Below, piece by piece: positions 32,432-37,527 of a DNA stretch of 37,527 nucleotides (its first letter is position 1; every line of letters starts with the position of its first letter). A model generated the notes under the pieces. That model was not told where the DNA came from and made no database searches. It saw only the letters and a program-made list of their open reading frames with translations. The stretch is from contig CAZWKQ010000019.1 in NCBI GenBank assembly GCA_964634005.1, forward strand, positions 1 through 37,527. The letters run 5' to 3'. The translations under genes were made by a program, and so were the position numbers. The stretch comes from CAZWKQ01 sp964634005 (GTDB lineage: Bacteria; Bacteroidota; Bacteroidia; Bacteroidales; JACABE01).

Positions 32432-35400
32432 CATACATATATGGTATTATTTATCTTATGAACCAAATCGCTTAATTTAATAGGTTTGGTAATGTAATCG
32501 TCGCAGCCGGCTTCCATGGCTTTCTCTCTGTCGCCGTCGAGAACAAAAGCCGTTTGAGCAATAATTTTTACAACGTTATTAAATTCGCGTATTTGCCTTA
32601 CGGCATCATACCCGCTTATACCAGGCAATTGCAAATCCATAAGTATTAAATCAATATCTGTATTATTATAACACATTTCCACTGCTTCTACCCCGGTTTT
32701 TGCAACCAAAATATTGTCGGAAATATTTTTCAATGTATTCATAAGCAGAAATTCCGAAGCCTCATCATCTTCAACTATCAATACTTTTAATTTTTTGGTA
32801 GCCTCATCAGTAAGGGCATTATCATCGGGTTTATCATTAACTATTTCCGATTTATATTTCTTATAAGGCAAAGTAAAATAAAATTGGCTGCCCTTGCCTA
32901 ATGTAGATTCAGCCCATATTTTACCTCCAAGCATTTCTACATAAGCTTTTGAAATCGAAAGCCCGAGTCCTGCACCCTGATAAGCATCCTTGTCGGTGAT
33001 ATCGGCTTGAACAAATCGCTCGAAGACGGCATCTAATCGGTCTTCAGGAATTCCGATACCGGTATCCTTCACGTAAAATTCAATCTCTTTATTGTTGTTT
33101 GTAAGCTTATATCCAAACGATATTTCGCCCTGAAATGTAAATTTTATTGCGTTTTTCACAAGATTGGTTAAAACAGCAAAAATCTTTTCTCTGTCGCTCG
33201 ATACAACGGCATTTTCGTATGGCAATTCACAATCGAACTTCAGACCAATCCCTTTGGCATCGGCTTCGGGTTTAAAGAAAGTATAAATAAACTCTAATTG
33301 TTCGTTTATATTGGTTTCCGATATAATTACATCCATTATTCCTGCTTCAATCTTCGAAATGCTTATAATATCGTTTATAATATTAAGCATACGATTGCCG
33401 CTTTTCTCGATAATTTCGATATACATTTTCTGTTTTTCACCGTCGAGGTTGGGTTCTTTCAATAAATCGGCAAAGCCAAGAATGCCGTTCATAGGGGTAC
33501 GAATCTCATGGCTCATATTGGCAAGAAATGCCGACTTCAATCGGTCCGACTCTTCTGCTTTTTCTTTAGCTTTTATAAGCTCATTTTCCATTTTTCTTCG
33601 CTCGGTTATATCGGATGTAATATGTACGGCACCGGTTATATTGTTATTTTCGTCGATAATAGGGTCAACTATTATTTCACATATACGACCATCTATAGCC
33701 ATCTCCATAGTTTCTCGCCTTAAGCTGCTTTTTGCTTTCACAAAAGGACATCCCTCTATAGGACAAATTTCTCCGTGAATGTGAATGTAACAATTCTGAC
33801 CAACAACCTCCTCTTTCTTTTTACCTACAAAGTTCAGAAAGCTTTCATTACATTCGAGTATTTTTTGGTCTTTATCAAGCAAAGCAACACCCTCTTTCAT
33901 AGCTCTGAATGTCCTGTTCCAGTTTTCCGAAGCCTGTACAAGTTTTTGCTCATTGAGTTTTTTATCTGTAATATCGGTAATAAACCCTTCTAAATGCGAA
34001 AAATTGCCCTTATCATCAAATACCGCCTGTCCTTGCTCCCAAACCCATTTTAAATCTCCGCTTTTCGAATAAATGAGGTATTCTTCCGAAAACATTTCTT
34101 TATTTTCTATTACTGTTTGCCATTTTTCGTAAAGATAATCCTGATAGTCGGGATGAATGATATTATTGAAAGCGGGAGTTTTTCTTATAAACTCATCGGG
34201 AGTGTAGCCTGTTATAGAGAAACAACCATTGCTGATATATTGCATGGTCCAGTCTTTATCGTAATAACAACGGTAAACAAAACCCGGAAGATTGCTTATC
34301 ATTATTTCCTGCTGACGCGACAATTCCTTTATTTTCAGTTCTGCTTTTTTTCTTTCGGTAATATCTGTAAACATTTTAACCGAACCCTTATATTTGCCTT
34401 CTTCATCACTTACAGTAGAAATAGAAGCTAAAGCAACAATTTCTTCCCCGTTTTTCTTGCGAAGTTTACGTTCGTAACTTCCTACCTCCCCTATTTTCCT
34501 TTCTTCCTCTTTTTTCAATATATCGGGCATTTCTTCCGGAAAAGTAATATCGGCATAATTCATTCCAATCAGCTCATCAACGGTATAATCGAGCATTTGG
34601 GCAATTTTGTTATTGGCATATACTATATTTAAATTATCGTCCAAACCCAATATGCCTTCTTTTGCCGTTTCGAAAAGAGTTCGGTAACGATTCTCGCTTT
34701 CAAATAATTCCTTTTCTTTCCTTTTTGTTTCGGCAATTTCCCAGGCAACATCAGCAAGTAAACTCACAGTCTCTACATCTATATTGGTATAATACTCAGG
34801 TTTATTCCCTACTCCAAGTATAGCAACTATCTTATTGTTTCTAAATACAGGTACAACAAGTTCTCTAATCAAAGGAGCATGACCCTGAGGTAATCCTTTC
34901 TTATTTGGCAAGCTGATATAATCGTTATGAACTATAGGTCTTTTTTCTTTTATACAATCAACCCACACTCCTGCTTCGCTAACTTTATAATGAAGCCCTT
35001 TTGCTTCAGCTTTACAATATTCCTTAACATTTTGAGTTGACCAAGTTTGAAGATGTAATGTCTCTTGATCGGGTAGTAAAAAGTGAAAGAAACCTATTTT
35101 GCTGTTCGTGATTTCGCTTATTTCATCTATAGCTTTAGTAAGAACTTCATCAAGATTATGATTATTGGCATATTCAAAAAGCTTTAATCTTGTTACAAGT
35201 GTTTTTTGTTTTAATCTCTCAACTGTTTGGTCGCGAAATACAAGAACAACACCTGTTATTTGTCCTTTCGAATTTTTTATAGGCGCCCCGCTGTCGGCTA
35301 TTGGTCTGAATTTACCGTCCTTGGCAATTAACAAGGTATGGTTTGCAAGACCTACTATTTTCCCTTCCTTCAATACTTTCTCTATTGGATTCTCAACAGT

Positions 35401-36819
35401 AATAAAAGTATCTTCATTTACAATCTTAAAAACCTCCGTAACATCCATACACCGAGCTTCAGCTTCTTTCCATCCGGTTAATTGTTCGGCAATTGTATTC
35501 ATTTGCATAATTCTGCCACCTGTATCGGTTGTTATTACTCCGTCGCCTATACTGTAAATTGTCGTTCTGAAAAGTTCCTCACTTAACTTCAAAGCTTCAA
35601 TATTCTTTTTCCTCTCGGTAATATCAAGTATTACCGCAATAAAAAGAGTTGTATCTTTATTCTTATAAAGTTGCAGATTTACCTCAACCGGATAAGTAGT
35701 TTTATTCTTTCTCTTATGTACAGTTTCAAATGTAATATTTTCCTTTTCGCCGTTTAGCAATGGTTTTATCATTTTTTTAAACGACACTTCGCTAAACTCA
35801 GGTTTAATATCTAGCGGAGTCATTTCGTACATTTCTTCTTTCGAATATCCTAAGTTATTTATGGCTACTTTATTAAGGTATTCAAATTTCAATGTTGATG
35901 GATTGAATATATATATTTCATTTACACTCTTTTCGATAACATCCAGAAGTTTGAATCTTTCTTTTTCGAGTGTTTTTTGTTTTGTAACATCATAAACAAG
36001 AGCTTGAATATAAGTTTTATTATTCAACTCTAACTTATTCAGAGAAACCTCACAGTCGATAAGCTCCCCTTTTTTATTGGTATGCAACCAGTAAAAACGC
36101 TGTGGAATCCCATTTAAAGCAGCTTCTATAACTTCCTTGGCTTTTTCTTTCGATTCTTTGCCGTCGGGCTGATACTTTGGACTTAATTCCCACGGATAAT
36201 GCCCTATTATTTCTTCCTTGCTATCGAAACCAAACAAATCTAAGGTCCTGTTATTACATTCAATAAAAGCTTCTTCATCCATAAAGAATATAGCTTCGTT
36301 TGCATTTTCAAACAAAGCATGATATTTCTTTTCATTAAACTCAATAATATCAAAATTTTCTTTATTTTTCTTATTCTCGAGTTTCAATTGATTATTACTA
36401 TCTTCCATTGAAGATTGAAGTCGTTTTAGTGTTAGGATATTATTTATTTTTGCAAGGATTTCGCCCTTATAGTAGGGTTTTGAAATAAAATCAATACCGC
36501 CGGCATCATAGCCTTTTACTTTATCTTCTTCTTTTTTTAATGCACTTATAAATATAACCGGAATATCTTTCAATTTTTCGTTAGTTTTAATGAGTCGGCA
36601 AACTTTATATCCATCAATATCGGGGAGAACAACATCAAGCAAAATAATATCGGGGGTGTGGGTTTTAAGATAGTTTAATGCATCCTTTCCATTATCGAAA
36701 GTTGTAACTTTATAACCTGTTTCCTCGAGGATTAATCTGAAAAAATCCAAGGTTGTTTTTAAATCGTCAACAATTAATATTTCGGGGATATCATCTATTT
36801 TTGTAATTTTTCCACTCAT
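32431..36819 (-). CDS. Soluble hybrid sensor histidine kinase, REC-PAS3-GAF-PAS3-HisKA-HATPase-REC
   Basis: A 1462-residue kinase without any membrane segment, so it senses cytosolic signals. In order: a receiver domain (12-130, phospho-acceptor D62 in LLDVVLPD), PAS1 (~165-285), PAS2 (~288-408), PAS3 (~411-540), GAF (~545-700), PAS4 (~706-832), PAS5 (~840-963), PAS6 (~966-1078), HisKA with H1104 (NMSHEIRTPMNGILG), HATPase (~1195-1312, NLVKNAIKF, DTGIGIP, GAGLGLSI) and a second receiver domain (~1342-1460, D1395 in LILMDLQLPG). PAS6 has a Cys/His cluster (C1010, H1013, H1015, C1019, C1024) that could bind metal or sense redox. The ligands are unknown, and no separate response regulator is adjacent, so output may go through an Hpt protein or another regulator elsewhere. 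A TAAATTTA at 36840-36847 (minus) is a weak -7 candidate. Confidence 0.92.
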   Translation of the reverse strand: MSGKITKIDDIPEILIVDDLKTTLDFFRLILEETGYKVTTFDNGKDALNYLKTHTPDIILLDVVLPDIDGYKVCRLIKTNEKLKDIPVIFISALKKEEDKVKGYDAGGIDFISKPYYKGEILAKINNILTLKRLQSSMEDSNNQLKLENKKNKENFDIIEFNEKKYHALFENANEAIFFMDEEAFIECNNRTLDLFGFDSKEEIIGHYPWELSPKYQPDGKESKEKAKEVIEAALNGIPQRFYWLHTNKKGELIDCEVSLNKLELNNKTYIQALVYDVTKQKTLEKERFKLLDVIEKSVNEIYIFNPSTLKFEYLNKVAINNLGYSKEEMYEMTPLDIKPEFSEVSFKKMIKPLLNGEKENITFETVHKRKNKTTYPVEVNLQLYKNKDTTLFIAVILDITERKKNIEALKLSEELFRTTIYSIGDGVITTDTGGRIMQMNTIAEQLTGWKEAEARCMDVTEVFKIVNEDTFITVENPIEKVLKEGKIVGLANHTLLIAKDGKFRPIADSGAPIKNSKGQITGVVLVFRDQTVERLKQKTLVTRLKLFEYANNHNLDEVLTKAIDEISEITNSKIGFFHFLLPDQETLHLQTWSTQNVKEYCKAEAKGLHYKVSEAGVWVDCIKEKRPIVHNDYISLPNKKGLPQGHAPLIRELVVPVFRNNKIVAILGVGNKPEYYTNIDVETVSLLADVAWEIAETKRKEKELFESENRYRTLFETAKEGILGLDDNLNIVYANNKIAQMLDYTVDELIGMNYADITFPEEMPDILKKEEERKIGEVGSYERKLRKKNGEEIVALASISTVSDEEGKYKGSVKMFTDITERKKAELKIKELSRQQEIMISNLPGFVYRCYYDKDWTMQYISNGCFSITGYTPDEFIRKTPAFNNIIHPDYQDYLYEKWQTVIENKEMFSEEYLIYSKSGDLKWVWEQGQAVFDDKGNFSHLEGFITDITDKKLNEQKLVQASENWNRTFRAMKEGVALLDKDQKILECNESFLNFVGKKKEEVVGQNCYIHIHGEICPIEGCPFVKAKSSLRRETMEMAIDGRICEIIVDPIIDENNNITGAVHITSDITERRKMENELIKAKEKAEESDRLKSAFLANMSHEIRTPMNGILGFADLLKEPNLDGEKQKMYIEIIEKSGNRMLNIINDIISISKIEAGIMDVIISETNINEQLEFIYTFFKPEADAKGIGLKFDCELPYENAVVSSDREKIFAVLTNLVKNAIKFTFQGEISFGYKLTNNNKEIEFYVKDTGIGIPEDRLDAVFERFVQADITDKDAYQGAGLGLSISKAYVEMLGGKIWAESTLGKGSQFYFTLPYKKYKSEIVNDKPDDNALTDEATKKLKVLIVEDDEASEFLLMNTLKNISDNILVAKTGVEAVEMCYNNTDIDLILMDLQLPGISGYDAVRQIREFNNVVKIIAQTAFVLDGDREKAMEAGCDDYITKPIKLSDLVHKINNTIYV

Positions 36820-36847
36820 ATATGCTGAATTTTATATTGTAAATTTA

Positions 36848-37253
36848 CAACTTATTTCGAAATTAAAACAAATTAATTATAATCACATATTTTAAAATAT
36901 TCTTAATTCGAAATTATTCATTAGAAAAAGTATAGTTTTTATGTATTAGCTGAGATCTAAAATTTGGCTTTATAAGTATAATTAAAGGCGAATATTATTA
37001 AAACAAAACTTAGATTTAATGTGAAATCATGTAAATGATTTACAAAATTATATTAAAAAGAGATTAATTTTATTATCGCAAATTTTTTATTAGGAAGGCA
37101 GTGAACTAATGAAATTAATTGTGACAACCCCGATTTAGAAAATTATGGGTTTTAAGAAATTCTTAAGATGTGGAATTTCTTAAAACACAATATTTTCTTA
37201 TTCGTTTATTAATAAAATTACAATAGGATAAAATAATAATTCCAAGTAAAAAT
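36848..37253. other. AT-rich intergenic region of about 400 bp
   Basis: I find no gene here. The only clear structure is the 14-bp inverted repeat at 37149-37186. The rest is AT-rich without recognisable promoter boxes, tRNA or riboswitch motifs. Confidence 0.7.
37149..37186. repeat. 14-bp perfect inverted repeat between the kinase and the small membrane protein
   Basis: GTTTTAAGAAATTC (37149-37162) and GAATTTCTTAAAAC (37173-37186) are perfect reverse complements around a 10-base loop. No strong T-tract follows on either strand. It could be a weak terminator of the small gene at 37254-37457 or an operator. Confidence 0.7.
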
Positions 37254-37457
37254 CTAATCTAAGTCTTCAGTGTTATGAGGATCATCGTTCAATAAATGCC
37301 TCGAGCCTTCATAAAATAAATCTTCTGCATCTCTTTTAGAGTATTTTTTGGGCATATAGTTTTTTGAACCTATAATAAAGATTAAAAATAACAAAACTAA
37401 TATAAACATAGCCCCAAATATATAAGTATCAGTAGAAAAATAAATTATTGTATTCAT
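37254..37457 (-). CDS. Small single-pass membrane protein, function unknown
   Basis: A 67-residue protein: a short N-terminus, one strongly hydrophobic segment (about 13-30, FGAMFILVLLFLIFIIG), then a charged soluble tail (KKYSKRDAEDLFYEGSRHLL) rich in acidic residues at the end. Positive residues directly after the hydrophobic segment suggest the tail stays in the cytosol. I recognise no family. The gene is near the window edge, so its operon partners cannot be seen. The ATG at 37457 follows an ordinary AT-rich stretch with no clear promoter. It could be a small accessory subunit of a membrane complex, but that is only a guess. Confidence 0.55.
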   Translation of the reverse strand: MNTIIYFSTDTYIFGAMFILVLLFLIFIIGSKNYMPKKYSKRDAEDLFYEGSRHLLNDDPHNTEDLD

Positions 37458-37527
37458 ACTTATTGCACCCTATTTCAATTCCACTATGGTTCAATTAGTT
37501 CTTCATTTTCATAAAACGTTTTACCGT

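Overview
The window is AT-rich DNA from a member of the Bacteroidota, most likely an anaerobic Bacteroidales-like lineage outside Bacteroidaceae. The evidence is: C-terminal sorting domains of the type IX secretion system (T9SS, types A and B) on four proteins; Bacteroidota-type -7 promoter boxes (TAnnTTTG) placed just upstream of several genes; a WbqC-family protein; a TonB-dependent receptor with a carboxypeptidase-regulatory-like N-terminus; and a DksA/TraR protein that has lost its zinc-finger cysteines, as is common in this phylum. No phage, plasmid, CRISPR or transposase gene is visible.

Layout. 1-3.45 kb: a tRNA-Asn on the minus strand, then a PfkB/adenosine-kinase-type sugar kinase and an EF-G paralogue with altered GTPase motifs, closed by a strong terminator. 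3.5-10.6 kb: a plus-strand run of six genes: a small T9SS type A secreted protein, an M16 zinc peptidase, an ECF sigma factor, an anti-sigma-like membrane protein that ends in a T9SS type B sorting domain, a catalytically dead M16 homologue, and a fibronectin-III-like T9SS type B surface protein. 10.8-22.1 kb: one 3764-residue modular surface protein with two beta-helix blocks, three copies of an Ig-linked domain, many CARDB-like linkers and a T9SS type A tail. 22.2-25.1 kb: a 2-Cys peroxiredoxin, a WbqC-like protein, a small exported protein, then lspA and a dksA-like gene. These last two lie downstream of ileS (25.1-28.5 kb) in an ileS-dksA-lspA minus-strand operon.

28.6-29.8 kb is a gene-free repeat region. 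It holds two units of about 320-350 bp, each containing an almost identical 266-bp core (one mismatch), nested inverted repeats and small hairpins whose arms differ in compensating ways around a constant loop. It is followed by a promoter, a TPP riboswitch and a TonB-dependent receptor, which together predict thiamin-controlled outer-membrane import of thiamin or TPP. 32.4-36.8 kb is a soluble hybrid histidine kinase with receiver domains at both ends, six PAS domains and a GAF domain. The window ends with a palindrome in non-coding DNA and a small single-pass membrane protein.

The best candidate for an undescribed system is the 4.3-8.5 kb operon. A sigma factor is paired with a membrane protein that carries an anti-sigma-like cytosolic head and a T9SS export tag, and the pair sits between a catalytic and a non-catalytic M16 peptidase, with large T9SS cargo genes directly downstream. 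It could be a circuit that reads out T9SS function. This is inference from architecture and gene order.
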